Made by a program: the position numbers and the translations under genes
Source: Plantibacter sp. PA-3-X8
Lineage (GTDB): Bacteria; Actinomycetota; Actinomycetes; Actinomycetales; Microbacteriaceae
Direction of reading: 5' to 3'
Assembly (NCBI RefSeq): GCF_003856975.1
Contig: NZ_CP033107.1
Span: 3,968,001-4,032,000 of the forward strand
DNA: 64,000 nucleotides
In this document: piece by piece, positions 27,381-37,904 of the stretch
Layout of the letters: every line of letters starts with the position of its first letter
Position numbering within the stretch: position 1 is the stretch's first letter
Notes under the pieces: model-generated
Database searches by the model: none
What the model was told of the DNA's origin: nothing
Seen by the model: the letters and a program-made list of their open reading frames with translations, nothing else

Positions 27381-29549
27381 CTATTCCTGTTCCTGCGCCT
27401 GGATGGCGGTGATCGCGACGGTGTTGACGATGTCCTGCACGAGCGCGCCGCGCGACAGGTCGTTGATCGGCTTGTTGAGGCCCTGCAACACCGGACCGAT
27501 CGCGACGGCACCCGCGGAACGCTGCACCGCCTTGTACGTGTTGTTGCCGGTGTTGAGGTCGGGGAAGATGAACACCGTCGCGCGGCCGGCGACCTGCGAG
27601 TCGGGCATCTTCGTCGCGGCCACCGCGGCATCGGCGGCGGCGTCGTACTGGATCGGCCCCTCGACGAGGAGGTCGGGCCGACGCTCGCGCACCTGTCGGG
27701 TCGCTGAGCGGACCTTCTCGACGTCGGCACCGGCACCGGAGTCACCGGTGGAGTACGACAGCATCGCGATGCGCTGCTCGATCCCGAACTGCTCCGCTGT
27801 CTCGGCCGAGGAGATCGCGATGTCGGCGAGCTGGGCGTCGGTCGGGTCGGGGTTCACCGCGCAGTCGCCGTAGACGAGCACGCGGTCGGCGAGCGCCATG
27901 AGGAACACGCTCGACACCACGGAGACACCGGGCTTCGTCTTGATGATCTCGAACGACGGCCGGATGGTGTGCGCCGTCGTGTGGGCGGCGCCCGAGACCA
28001 TGCCGTCGGCGAGCCCGAGGTGCACCATCATCGTGCCGAAGTAGGAGACGTCGGTGACGGCGTCGCTCGCCATGTCGATCGTGACACCCTTGTGGGCCCG
28101 CAACCTGGCGTACTCCTCCGCGAACTTCAGGCGCAGCACCGCGTCGAAGGGGCTGACGATGGTCGCCTTGCTGAGGTCGATGCCGAGCTCGATGGCCCGC
28201 GACCGCACCTCGATCTCCTCACCGAGGATGGTGAGGTCGGCGACCTCGCGGGCGAGCAGGGTGCCGGCCGCGCGGAGGATGCGGTCGTCGTCGCCCTCCG
28301 GCAGGACGATGTGCTTGCGGTTCGACCGCGCACGCTCCAGCAGGCCGTACTCGAACATGAGTGGCGTGACGACGTCGGCGCGCGCCACGTTGAGCAGCTC
28401 GAGCAGGAGCGGTGCGTCGACGTTCTGCTCGAACAGCGCGAGAGCGGTGTCGTACTTGCGCTGCGAGTCGGCGGCGAGACGGCCACGGGTGTTCATGACG
28501 CGGACCGCGGTGTCGTAGGTGCCGAGGTCGGTGCTGACGATCGGCGGGATCTCGCCGAGACCGGAGATGAGTTCCTCCACGACTTCGGGCAGCGGGAACC
28601 CACCGTTGAGCACGATGCCCGCGATCGACGGGAACGTGCCGGAGGCGTTGGCCATAAGCGCGGCGAGAAGCACTTCGGTGCGGTCTGCCGGGATCACGAT
28701 GACGGATCCCTCGGTGATGCGCGGGAGCACGTTCACCATGGACATGCCCGCCACGACGACGCCGAGCGCCTCGCGGGTGAGCAGTTCCTCGCTGCCCTTC
28801 ACGAGGGTGCCGTCGACCGCCTCGAGGATGCTGTCCATGGTCGGCGCGATGAGGAAGGTGTCTTCGGGGATCGCCCAGACGGGGACCATCGCGGCACCGG
28901 CGGCGTGGCCGGCCGGGGCGACGACGGAACCGTTCGCGGAACCGTTCGGGTGGATGGCGTCGCTGATCGCGGCGGTGATCTCGAGGAGCTTGTCGGGATC
29001 GGCGCGGTTCGCGACGACCGCGAGCAGCTGGGCGTGGGCGTCGGCGAGCTCACCCAGGGCGAGTTCGGCGATGTTGCGCATGTCGTCGGGTGTGCGGGCG
29101 ACGGACTGGCCGAGCTGCTCCCCCGCACCCTGACCGGCGCGGCCGCCGAGCACGAGGAGGACGGGCGCACCGAGGTTGGTGGCGATCCGCGCGTTGTAGC
29201 CGAGCTCCGTCGGGCTGCCGACGTCGGTGTAGTCGGAGCCGAGGATGACGACCGCGTCGCACTGCGCCTCGATGTGCTTGTACCGCTGGACGATGCGCGA
29301 GAGTGCCGCCTCGGGATCGGTGTGCACGTCGTCGTAGCTGACGCCGATGCAGTCCTCGTAGGCGAGGTCGACGCCGTCGTGCTCGAGCAGCAGCTGGAGC
29401 ACGTAGTCGGGTTTCGTCGTGGACCGTGCGATGGGGCGGAACACCCCGATCCGCTCGATCTGATGGCTCAGGGTGTCGAGGACCCCGAGGGCCACCGTCG
29501 ACTTCCCGGAGTGTCCTTCGGCAGAGATGATGTAAATGCTTCGCGCCAC
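27381..29549 (-). CDS. pta: Phosphate acetyltransferase
   Basis: 722 aa, the long Pta form. Residues 1-200 are a BioD-like P-loop domain (SAEGHSGKSTVALGVLD), a DRTGG domain follows (about 230-340) and the C-terminal 320 residues are the PTA_PTB catalytic domain (MVSGAAHTTAHTIRPSFEII). It converts acetyl-CoA and phosphate to acetyl phosphate. GTG 29549 is chosen because it gives the family start VARSIYIISAEGHSGKS; the frame's upstream 97 codons overlap SRP RNA territory and are rejected. Confidence 0.95.
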   Translation of the reverse strand: MARSIYIISAEGHSGKSTVALGVLDTLSHQIERIGVFRPIARSTTKPDYVLQLLLEHDGVDLAYEDCIGVSYDDVHTDPEAALSRIVQRYKHIEAQCDAVVILGSDYTDVGSPTELGYNARIATNLGAPVLLVLGGRAGQGAGEQLGQSVARTPDDMRNIAELALGELADAHAQLLAVVANRADPDKLLEITAAISDAIHPNGSANGSVVAPAGHAAGAAMVPVWAIPEDTFLIAPTMDSILEAVDGTLVKGSEELLTREALGVVVAGMSMVNVLPRITEGSVIVIPADRTEVLLAALMANASGTFPSIAGIVLNGGFPLPEVVEELISGLGEIPPIVSTDLGTYDTAVRVMNTRGRLAADSQRKYDTALALFEQNVDAPLLLELLNVARADVVTPLMFEYGLLERARSNRKHIVLPEGDDDRILRAAGTLLAREVADLTILGEEIEVRSRAIELGIDLSKATIVSPFDAVLRLKFAEEYARLRAHKGVTIDMASDAVTDVSYFGTMMVHLGLADGMVSGAAHTTAHTIRPSFEIIKTKPGVSVVSSVFLMALADRVLVYGDCAVNPDPTDAQLADIAISSAETAEQFGIEQRIAMLSYSTGDSGAGADVEKVRSATRQVRERRPDLLVEGPIQYDAAADAAVAATKMPDSQVAGRATVFIFPDLNTGNNTYKAVQRSAGAVAIGPVLQGLNKPINDLSRGALVQDIVNTVAITAIQAQEQE

Positions 29550-29762
29550 GGTTTCCAGCCTACGGGGGCGGGCTCGGCGGGGGCTGGGTAAGCGCACAAT
29601 GTCGTGGTGCTCTGGCGGACGGACGCGAGCGCAGGAGATCGGCGCGAGAGCAGGAGGAAGCGGCGCCGGATGTCCTGCTGTGGGGCGAATGTCCTGCTGC
29701 GGTGCGGGCGGCCTGATCGTGCCGGGCCGGAGACGGCACCGCAGGCACCGCGGGCACGAAAA

Positions 29763-29850
29763 GACTCCCCGCGCACCCGCCAGAGCCCGGTTACCCTTGC
29801 TGCGTTTCCGCCCTGGGGGAGTTGGCCTGGATGGCGCCACGCGGGGAGCC
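29763..29850 (-). ncRNA. ffs: Signal recognition particle RNA, bacterial small type (4.5S)
   Basis: Read on the minus strand, the conserved domain IV loop is present (GGGCGGAAACGCAGCAAGGG), flanked by complementary arms GGCTCCCCGCG (5') and CGCGGGGAGTC (3'). The core is about 88 nt. A TACACT -10 box lies at 29858-29863, eight bases upstream. The RNA binds Ffh in co-translational targeting. The 213 bases to the pta start hold no gene, only a short direct repeat (ATGTCCTGCTG at 29670 and 29689). Confidence 0.93.
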
Positions 29851-29857
29851 GTGACCT

Positions 29858-29863
29858 AGTGTA
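29858..29863 (-). promoter_or_regulatory. -10 box of SRP RNA promoter
   Basis: TACACT on the minus strand, correctly spaced from the RNA 5' end. No clear -35 sequence is seen. Confidence 0.5.
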
Positions 29864-30007
29864 CCCGAGCCGCGACCGGGTTGCGTACGCCCCGGTTGAG
29901 GCGTTGACTGGCGGATCCGGGACCACTGGCCCCGGACCACCGATCGACCGCCGTCCCCACGAACGGACGGCGCACCGATCGGGACCGCATCGAACGAGAG
30001 GACTCAC

Positions 30008-30658
30008 ATGACCGACGTCGTCATCGCCGGAGGACACGGACAGATCGCCCTGCACCTGCAGCGACTGCTCGCCGAAGCAGGACACTCCCCCGCCGGCATC
30101 ATCCGCAACCCCGAACAGGTCGGCGAACTCCAGGGCATCGGCTCCCGAGCCATCGTCCTCGACCTCGAGCACTCCTCGGCAGCCGAACTGGCCGACGAAC
30201 TCGCCGGAGCCGACGTCGTCGTGTTCGCGGCGGGAGCCGGCCCGAACAGCGGCGCCGACCGCAAGCTCACCCTCGACCGCGACGGCGCCATCCTCCTCGC
30301 CGAGGCGGCCGAGCTCGCCAAGGTCCCCCGCTACCTCATGGTGTCGGCGATGAGCACCGATGACTTCGACCCGGAGTCGGACGACGTGTTCCAGGTCTAC
30401 CTGCGGGCGAAGTCCGAGGCCGACGCCGACCTCCGCGGGCGCGACCTCGACTGGACGATCGTCCGTCCGGGCGGCCTGACGGACGACGCCCCGACCGGCA
30501 CGATCACCGCTGCGACGACCACCGACCGCGGCTCGATCCCGCGCGCCGACGTCGCCGCCGTGCTGTTCGCGCTCATCGAGTCGGGCGCGGCGTCCCGCAC
30601 GCAGTTCGAGGTCATCGGCGGCGAGACCCCGATCCGCGAGGCGCTCTCGGCGCTGTAA
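30008..30658 (+). CDS. NAD(P)-binding (atypical SDR) protein
   Basis: 216 aa. A Rossmann fold starts at VVIAGGHGQIALHL (GxxGxxx), then VVFAAGAGPNSGADRK and WTIVRPGGLTD, the pattern of NAD(P)H-binding atypical short-chain reductases such as YwnB-like proteins. No Tyr-xxx-Lys catalytic pair is obvious, so it may be a sensor or a flavin/NADP reductase. It is followed by a REP cluster and stands alone. Confidence 0.82.
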   Translation: MTDVVIAGGHGQIALHLQRLLAEAGHSPAGIIRNPEQVGELQGIGSRAIVLDLEHSSAAELADELAGADVVVFAAGAGPNSGADRKLTLDRDGAILLAEAAELAKVPRYLMVSAMSTDDFDPESDDVFQVYLRAKSEADADLRGRDLDWTIVRPGGLTDDAPTGTITAATTTDRGSIPRADVAAVLFALIESGAASRTQFEVIGGETPIREALSAL

Positions 30659-30663
30659 GTCAG

Positions 30664-30826
30664 TCCGGTCCCTGAGCGGGGACGGGCAACGAACACCGGT
30701 CACTGAGCCTGTCGAAGTGCACACGGGACACCCCACCCTTCGACAAGCTCAGGGACCGGAGAGGGCCTCAGGGACCGGAGAGGGCCTCAGGGACCGGAGA
30801 GGGTTTCAGGGACCGGAAAACGTCTC
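30664..30826. repeat. REP-like cluster with tandem arm expansion
   Basis: Arms at 30665, an inverse GGTCACTGAGCCTGTCGAAG at 30698-30717 and CCCTTCGACAAGCTCAGGGA at 30737. The last is followed by three copies of a 19-bp CTCAGGGACCGGAGAGGGC unit and two degenerate ones. The remainder of 30659-31048 holds no gene. Confidence 0.88.
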
Positions 30827-30969
30827 ACCGACCGGGTACGTGCTCAGTGCTCGGGTCCACACAACCGATGGGCACGACGGCTCCGAAGAGTTCCCTGACC
30901 CGTACCGGCACCGTATGCGCGCGACCTGGCGCACATATGGAGTTCCTGTGGGCGACACGTCCAGGGGTG

Positions 30970-30996
30970 TTACCTGTTCGTTATCAGTCCTAGGAT
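30970..30996 (+). promoter_or_regulatory. Candidate promoter of the moxR operon
   Basis: TTACCT, 15 bases, TAGGAT, about 50 bases before the start of the operon's first gene. The spacer is short, so the call is weak. Confidence 0.25.
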
Positions 30997-31048
30997 CGGG
31001 CAACGGGTTCCGGCCCGGACGATGTACGCAGCGCGACGGAGGCCGATG

Positions 31049-31671
31049 ATGGACCAACGCTACGACCCCGCGTTCCAGCGCGGACACACCGACGAGCGCA
31101 CGCGCCCGAACGCCTCCGACACCGGCCGCCGCAGCCACCTCGCCTCACTCGAGGAGATCGCCCCGCAGCTCATCCAGCCGCCCACCGACGGTCGCCCCGT
31201 CCGCCCGCCGACCGACGACCGGTTCGACGACGGCCCGCGCGCCCAGCCGTCCCGAGGCATGCCCTCACAGACCGATCGCCGCATCCACCCGTTCGAAGCC
31301 CGGACCGGCGGCACCGCGGCGGTCGCCGATCAGCCTGGCGCGGCAGGTCCCGACGCGCAGCGGACCGAGTTCGACCAGGAGCGGTACGACGAGTACCTCG
31401 ACGCCGCCGACGCCCACCGCGTCCGCGCCGTGGTCTGGGAACGGGTCCTCTGGATCGTCGGTGTCGTCCTCACGCTCGGCGGCGGTGTGGGGCTGTGGCA
31501 GTCGTTCACCCTGCTCTACCGCGGGTTCGTCGGCGACAGCGGCCCGACCGACAACTACCTCTGGATGCAGTTCCTCGGAGCGCTCGCCCCGACCCTCATC
31601 ACGATCGGCCTCGCCACCATCGTCGCGCTGCTGTTCAAGCGCATGCTCGACCACGACCGCAGGAGCCGACC

Positions 31672-31675
<4 letters not shown>
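31049..31675 (+). CDS. Membrane protein, first gene of moxR operon
   Basis: 208 aa. A disordered, Pro/Arg/Asp-rich first 120 residues precede two membrane helices (about 122-145 and 165-190) and a basic end. Of three in-frame ATGs (31022, 31046, 31049), 31049 is chosen for its six-base spacing from GGAGG at 31038-31042. Its stop overlaps the moxR ATG (ATGA). Function unknown; the coupling suggests an accessory to the MoxR/DUF58/transglutaminase system. Confidence 0.72.
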
Positions 31676-32715
<1,040 letters not shown>

Positions 32716-32777
32716 TCCGATGGCCCCGCACCGCGACCGCCGGATCGCCGTGATCCGGCACCGGAGGTCCTGAGCCC

Positions 32778-34172
32778 ATGAAGCGTCGCGTGCCGTTGAC
32801 GAGACGCGCGGTCGGCGTGCTCATCGCGGCCGGCGTGTGCCTGATCTTCGCGCGCGGGATCGGCTCGCCGGAGTTGCTCGCAGCGGCCGGCCTGCTCGTC
32901 GCGCTCGTCGCCGCCAGCTTCGGCGCGGTCTACCTCGAGCGACCGTCGCTCCGGGTCGATCGCACCACCCGGCCCGACCTCGTCGCGGTCGGCGGCCGGA
33001 TCTCCGTCGAGGTCACGATCGCCGAGACGAGCGCGCTCCCCCACGTCCACACGGAGTGGAAGGACCGCGTGCCGGCCGGGCTCGCCGGCAGCGCCGAGGG
33101 GACCCTGCCGAGTACCGGCGTCGCGGGCATCGGATCGCGCCGTCGGACGGCCGAGTACACCGTGACGGCGCTGCGTCGAGGACAACACGACCTCGGCCCG
33201 CTCGGGCTGACCGTGAGCGACCCGTTCGGACTCGTCGTCCGTCGTCGCGACGTGGGCGGGACGCATGCGGTCGTCGTCCTGCCGGAGGTCGTGGTCCTGC
33301 CGGAGATCCCCGCACTCACGGCCAGCCGCGACGGTTCCACGCGCCCGTCGTCGCTGCACGTCGGCGCCGGCGAGGACGACATCATCGCCCGTCCCTACCT
33401 GCCGGGGGACGCGATCCGCCGACTGCACTGGCGGGCGAGCGCGCACCACGGTGAGCTGATGGTGCGGCAGGAGGAGCAGCGCAACGACCCCGAGACGACC
33501 GTCCTCCTCGACACCGCCGCAGCCCACTGGGCCTGGCCCGACGACGATCCGTCGTACCTGCCGGCGTTCGAGCAGGCTGTGTCGCTGGCAGCCTCGATCA
33601 CCGCCCACCTCGTCGACGCCGACTACCGGGTCAACCTGGTCGGTGCCGGCACCGAGGAGCTCTCCCGGGAGATCAGTGCGAGATCCGCGGCCGGTGGCCT
33701 GCGGTCCAGCCCCGTCGGCGACATGGGCGACGCGCTCGCCCGCGGCGGGCAGCACCTCGAGGAGGACGACCTGGACGCCGCCCTGCTCGACCTGGCCCTC
33801 CTGCGTCCGTCGGTCCGGCCCGATCGGTTCCTCGACCTCTCACCCGTCATCGCCGCGCGCCGGTCGCAACCGGTCATCGCGATCCTCGGCGATGTGGAGG
33901 AGGGCGACCTCGGCGAGCTGACCGCCGTCGCGCACCTCTCGCCGCTCCCCGTCGCACTCCTCCCAGCCGGCGCCCGGCGTCGGTCCATCGAGCTCCTGGA
34001 GTCGGCCGGCTGGCGCTGCCACGTCGGCGAGCGCGGCGCATCGTTCCAGGCGCTGTGGTCCGGCACGAGCGGTCCGGCGACCACCACGCTGGCTCCGCAG
34101 TCGGCCGGCCGTGGTGGTCGGGGCGGCCAGGGCGGCCGCCGGGGTGCCGGAGGTGCGAATGTCCGTCGCTGA
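32778..34172 (+). CDS. DUF58 domain-containing protein
   Basis: 464 aa. Two N-terminal membrane helices (about 10-50) are followed by an extracellular/cytosolic beta region and the DUF58 core RPYLPGDAIRRLHWRASAHH, the family signature, near residue 210. A Gly/Arg-rich tail ends it. The family works with MoxR ATPases. GGAGG lies 13 bases before the ATG. The last 14 bases overlap the transglutaminase gene. Confidence 0.9.
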   Translation: MKRRVPLTRRAVGVLIAAGVCLIFARGIGSPELLAAAGLLVALVAASFGAVYLERPSLRVDRTTRPDLVAVGGRISVEVTIAETSALPHVHTEWKDRVPAGLAGSAEGTLPSTGVAGIGSRRRTAEYTVTALRRGQHDLGPLGLTVSDPFGLVVRRRDVGGTHAVVVLPEVVVLPEIPALTASRDGSTRPSSLHVGAGEDDIIARPYLPGDAIRRLHWRASAHHGELMVRQEEQRNDPETTVLLDTAAAHWAWPDDDPSYLPAFEQAVSLAASITAHLVDADYRVNLVGAGTEELSREISARSAAGGLRSSPVGDMGDALARGGQHLEEDDLDAALLDLALLRPSVRPDRFLDLSPVIAARRSQPVIAILGDVEEGDLGELTAVAHLSPLPVALLPAGARRRSIELLESAGWRCHVGERGASFQALWSGTSGPATTTLAPQSAGRGGRGGQGGRRGAGGANVRR

Positions 34173-36696
34173 GGAACGCCGCGCGGCGGCCGCCGCCCGT
34201 GGCCGTGTGCCGTCTCGCGGAGGGGTGCCCTTGGACGTCCGTCCTGGTGCCGGCTCGTCGAACCCCCGACGCCCGACCCGTGGCGGAACCAGCGGCGGGT
34301 CGTGGTCGGGAAGCGCCGGCGGGCGCCGGGACGACCCACGCGACACCGCGAACGTCGGCGACCTGCGTCTGGGCCTCGCCGCCTTCCTCCTCCTCGCGAC
34401 GGGTGGCCTCGGATTCGGGCGGGTGCTCGACGCGCTCGACTGGTGGTTCGTCACGAACCTCGTCATCGCGATCGTCCTCGCCACGGCGATCCTCCTCCGG
34501 CGCACGAGACTGCCGGCGGTGTTCGTGTGGCTCGGCGCCGGCATCGCATGGGTGCTGACGATCACGCTGTTCTTCGCCAGTGAGACGGCGATCATCGGCA
34601 TCGTCCCGACCCCGACGACGCTCGGCGCCTTCGAACGGTTGCGTGACGCCGGGTTCCAGACCTTCCACGACGGCTCGGCCCCGCTCGACACCGACGCTGG
34701 CGTGGTCTTCGTCATGGCCGCCGGCGGCGGCCTCGTCGCGCTGGCGGTCGCCTGGCTCGTGCTCGGCCGCCACGCACCGGTGCTCGCGGCCGTCCTGGTC
34801 TTCGCCGTGTACGCCGGGCCGACCGTCGCCGTGTCGTTCCCCCTCGATCCGTGGGTGTTCGCGTTCGTCGCACTCTCCTTCCTCTGGCTGCTCCGTGAGG
34901 ACGTCCGGCGCCGCGAGTTGCTGCGAGCCCTCGCCTCGGCTCGGGCCGCCGGCGATGGACGCGGCGCCGGCCCGTCGGCGATGACCGGTGCCGGTCGCTT
35001 CGGAGGCCTCGGCCCGGCCGTCCTGGTCAGTGCCGTGGCCGTGGTCGTCGCCCTCCTCACACCGGCCGTGCTCCCCGACCTCGCCGTCCGAGATGTCACC
35101 GCCGGTGCCCGTGGCAGCGGTCCGTTCGTGAACGGCATCAACCCGCTCATCTCGCTCGGCCAGAGTCTGCGGCGCCCCGCGAACACGACCGCACTCGAAT
35201 ACACGACCACCGCCGACGACGCCCCCTACCTCAAGGTCACCGACCTCCGCGACTTCACGGGCACGGTCTGGGGACCGGACAACTCCGGCTACAACGACGG
35301 CAACACGCTCGACGCCTTCCCCGCGCCGGCCGGGCTCAGCGAGGCGATCCCGGTGGAGACCTTCGAGACGACGGTCACGGTGGACTCGCTGTCGAGCCCG
35401 TGGCTCCCGCTGCCGTACCCGACGCAGAAGGTCGACGGGCTCCGCGGTGACTGGCGGTTCGAGGCCGCCGGGCTGACGGCGATGGCGGAGCGTGGATCCA
35501 CCCGCGGGCAGACGTACACGGCGACGAGCACCGCGATCCTGCCGACGGCGCAGCAGATGCGCGACGTCCCGCCGGTCGCCGACCCGGCGTCAGCAGCCCC
35601 GTATCTCGAGCTGCCCGACGACCTGCCGCAGATCATCCGTGACACGGCCGCCGACGTCACGGCGACCGCCTCCACCGACTACGACCGCGCGATCGCCTTG
35701 CAGCGCTACTTCCGCAGCACCTTCGAGTACTCGGAGTCGGCACCCGTCGAGGAGGGCTTCGACGGCAGCGGAGCCGAGGTCATCGCGACGTTCCTGGAGC
35801 GCAAGGCCGGCTACTGCATCCACTTCTCGTCCGCGATGGCCGTGATGTCGCGCGTCCTCGGCATCCCCGCGCGCATCGCCATCGGGTACCTGCCGGGCAC
35901 GACGATCGACAACACCCCGGCGAACCGAGACACCTACATCGTCACCTCGGACCAGTTGCACGCCTGGCCGGAGCTGTACTTCGAGGGTGTGGGCTGGGTG
36001 CCGTTCGAGCCGACGGCCAGCCGTGGGGTCGTGACGCAGTTCAGCGACGCGAGCACGGCGACGCCCGGCAGCGGATCGGTGAGTCCCGACAGCCGTCCGG
36101 CTCCGACCGCGGCGTCGACGCCCACCCCCACTGCGGACGCGCTCGGCGGACCGACCTCGACCCAGTCCGGCGGGGCCTTCACCGCCGCTCTCGTCCCGCT
36201 CGCGATCCTGCTCGGCGTGCTCGTGCTGCTCGCCACCCCGTCGATCGCCCGGGGACTCCGGCGTTCGGCCGGGCGTCGGCGTGCCCTCGCCGCGGGGACC
36301 TCGGCGGGCTGGGCCTGGGCGGAGTTCCTCGACACCGCCCGCGACCTCGGCTTCCCCGTGACGTCGGCGGAGTCACCACGCGGGTTCGCATCGAGACTGC
36401 GCGGACAGTTCCGGATCGAGTCGCCGGCCGTCGACCGACTCGTGGCGGCGGTCGAGCGGGAGAGCTATGCGCCGAGCGCTACGGAGCGACGCGACACCGA
36501 GGGCGATCCCCGGATCGATTCCTCGGCTGGTGGTGCGGCGAGCGCCGGTTCCGTCGACGCGGCGTTGGCTGAGGCGAAGGCGGCCCTGCGGTCGTCGAGT
36601 CAGCCGCTCGAACGCGTCCTCGCGGCAGTCCTCCCGCGGTCGCTCGTGCTGCGGCGTGATCAACGGGTGGACTGGCGGCCGCCTGCTGCGAGCTGA
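34159..36696 (+). CDS. TgpA-type transglutaminase-like membrane protein
   Basis: 845 aa. A cytosolic Arg-rich head precedes several N-terminal membrane helices (DUF3488 region). The extracellular transglutaminase core follows, with catalytic Cys in RKAGYCIHFSSAMAVMSRVL and His in DQLHAWPELYFEGVGW. A Thr/Pro/Ser linker, a further helix and a DUF4129-like tail close it. ATG 34159 has GGAGG five bases before it; the frame's opening to 34111 is rejected. With MoxR and DUF58 it forms the widespread actinobacterial cell-envelope operon whose substrate is not settled. Confidence 0.91.
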   Translation: MSVAEERRAAAAARGRVPSRGGVPLDVRPGAGSSNPRRPTRGGTSGGSWSGSAGGRRDDPRDTANVGDLRLGLAAFLLLATGGLGFGRVLDALDWWFVTNLVIAIVLATAILLRRTRLPAVFVWLGAGIAWVLTITLFFASETAIIGIVPTPTTLGAFERLRDAGFQTFHDGSAPLDTDAGVVFVMAAGGGLVALAVAWLVLGRHAPVLAAVLVFAVYAGPTVAVSFPLDPWVFAFVALSFLWLLREDVRRRELLRALASARAAGDGRGAGPSAMTGAGRFGGLGPAVLVSAVAVVVALLTPAVLPDLAVRDVTAGARGSGPFVNGINPLISLGQSLRRPANTTALEYTTTADDAPYLKVTDLRDFTGTVWGPDNSGYNDGNTLDAFPAPAGLSEAIPVETFETTVTVDSLSSPWLPLPYPTQKVDGLRGDWRFEAAGLTAMAERGSTRGQTYTATSTAILPTAQQMRDVPPVADPASAAPYLELPDDLPQIIRDTAADVTATASTDYDRAIALQRYFRSTFEYSESAPVEEGFDGSGAEVIATFLERKAGYCIHFSSAMAVMSRVLGIPARIAIGYLPGTTIDNTPANRDTYIVTSDQLHAWPELYFEGVGWVPFEPTASRGVVTQFSDASTATPGSGSVSPDSRPAPTAASTPTPTADALGGPTSTQSGGAFTAALVPLAILLGVLVLLATPSIARGLRRSAGRRRALAAGTSAGWAWAEFLDTARDLGFPVTSAESPRGFASRLRGQFRIESPAVDRLVAAVERESYAPSATERRDTEGDPRIDSSAGGAASAGSVDAALAEAKAALRSSSQPLERVLAAVLPRSLVLRRDQRVDWRPPAAS

Positions 36697-36839
36697 CGCG
36701 AGTGGCGCTCCGTGCCGGTGTCTCCGACCGTGGGCGTTCGTGCTCGGGCTGGCTCGGAGCGCGGCGGCGGGGCCGGGTGGCGCGCGGCGGTCCGGGAACC
36801 AGGTATGCTGCTATCTGGCCGTTTTTCACAAACAGCCAT

Positions 36840-36927
36840 GGAGAATTCGCCTAGTGGCCTATGGCGCACGCTTGGAAAGCGTGTTGGGTTAACGCCCTCG
36901 GGGGTTCGAATCCCCCATTCTCCGCCA
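36840..36927 (+). tRNA. tRNA-Ser (anticodon GGA)
   Basis: Acceptor arms GGAGAAT/ATTCTCC pair, the anticodon loop is CTTGGAAAG (GGA), a long variable arm follows (class II), the T-loop is GGTTCGAATCC and the CCA end is encoded. It reads UCC, and UCU by wobble. Discriminator G73. Confidence 0.96.
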
Positions 36928-36933
36928 GCTTCA

Positions 36934-36968
36934 CAGAACGCCCTTCGCCCACCGCGAGGGGCGTTCTG
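36934..36968 (+). terminator. Hairpin terminator of tRNA-Ser
   Basis: A 10-bp stem CAGAACGCCC with GGGCGTTCTG, starting seven bases after the tRNA, followed by CGTTT. Confidence 0.82.
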
Positions 36969-37007
36969 CGTTTCCAGGGTCAACCCAAGTGACGTATTCC
37001 CGTAGTG

Positions 37008-37171
37008 CCAGCGCGGTGCGCTGACGTGAGCGCGGGTCACACGCGTGAGCGCGGGTCTCCGGAGGGGCGCGCTCAGGGCTACGACCCGCGCCCACGCCGA
37101 ACTGGTCGGTTTCGTGCCAGCGCACCGCGCTGGCACCGAGTCCGCACATCTCACGTCAGCGCACCGCGCTG
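37008..37171. repeat. Palindromic intergenic element, copy 1 (long form)
   Basis: The left arm 37009-37028 (CAGCGCGGTGCGCTGACGTG) is an exact inverse of 37152-37171. An inner right-arm copy (GCCAGCGCACCGCGCTGGC) lies at 37116-37134. The middle contains GTGAGCGCGGGTCTCCGGAG with matching inverse segments. Five copies occur in this window. It sits between tRNA-Ser and marR. Confidence 0.88.
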
Positions 37172-37192
37172 AGCGGATCGATCATTCGATGG

Positions 37193-37227
37193 TTGACAGT
37201 TAGAACTCAAAGCGTTAGTGTTCTAAC
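37193..37227 (+). promoter_or_regulatory. marR promoter with overlapping operator palindrome
   Basis: TTGACA (37193-37198), 17 bases, TAGTGT (37216-37221) end seven bases before the ATG, which implies a leaderless mRNA. GTTAGAAC (37199-37206) and GTTCTAAC (37220-37227) are exact inverses that overlap this core, as expected for MarR self-repression. Confidence 0.7.
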
Positions 37228-37228
37228 C

Positions 37229-37672
37229 ATGGACGACGAGACACCCACCCTCAGCAGCACACTCGAGCTGGTCCGCTGGATCGGGTGGGCACAGCGCAAG
37301 GCCGGCGAGGACTGGATCCGAGCCCGCGAGCTCAGTCACGAACAAGCCTTCGTCCTCGGCCACCTCGTCCGGCATCCAGGATCGAGCCAACGCGACATCG
37401 CCGAGGTGAGCCGGACGAGCGCAGCCAGCGTCTCGAGCCTCCTGCAGGGACTCGAACGTCGGGACCTCGTCGAACGCCGCACGGAGGACGGCAACGCACG
37501 CACCAAGCGCGTCCACGCCACCCCGCTCGGTACCGACCTCATCGCCGGGTTCGAGACCGCGATGGCCGAGGCCGACGACGTCATCCTCACCCCGTTGGAC
37601 CGGAGCGAACGCGACACCCTGCACGCTCTGCTCACGAAGCTCACGGCGCACCTGCCACAGCCGACCCGCTGA
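37229..37672 (+). CDS. MarR family transcriptional regulator
   Basis: 147 aa winged-helix repressor: SQRDIAEVSRTSAASVSSLLQGL is the recognition helix region and RRTEDGNARTKRVHAT the wing. It probably binds the palindrome over its own promoter and controls the MATE pump gene 232 bases downstream. The upstream in-frame extension is the promoter's TTGACA, so ATG 37229 is the start. Ligand unknown. Confidence 0.88.
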   Translation: MDDETPTLSSTLELVRWIGWAQRKAGEDWIRARELSHEQAFVLGHLVRHPGSSQRDIAEVSRTSAASVSSLLQGLERRDLVERRTEDGNARTKRVHATPLGTDLIAGFETAMAEADDVILTPLDRSERDTLHALLTKLTAHLPQPTR

Positions 37673-37904
37673 TCACCGCTCGGGGAACCCGGGCTCCCTG
37701 ACCACGCGCCGAGACCACTCGCCGCGTCACTCACCGACCGCCGAACACGATGGCGACCGCGAACGCCACGACGGCGCTGTCCGTCGCGCCCGAACGCCTG
37801 CTGAGCCCGTCCGCTCAGGCCGCGCCGGACGTCCCCCATCACCGAACCTTCGCCGCGCCGGCGCTCATCGTCGCGCCCGGAACCTGCCCGAAACGGAGCC
37901 TGCC

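Noticed and set aside
27381..29840. 819-codon Pta
   Set aside because: The extra N-terminus overlaps the SRP RNA and its leader; GTG 29549 gives the family start.
37193..37228. Longer MarR start at the TTG
   Set aside because: That TTG is the TTGACA -35 box; the N-terminal 12 residues would be promoter DNA.
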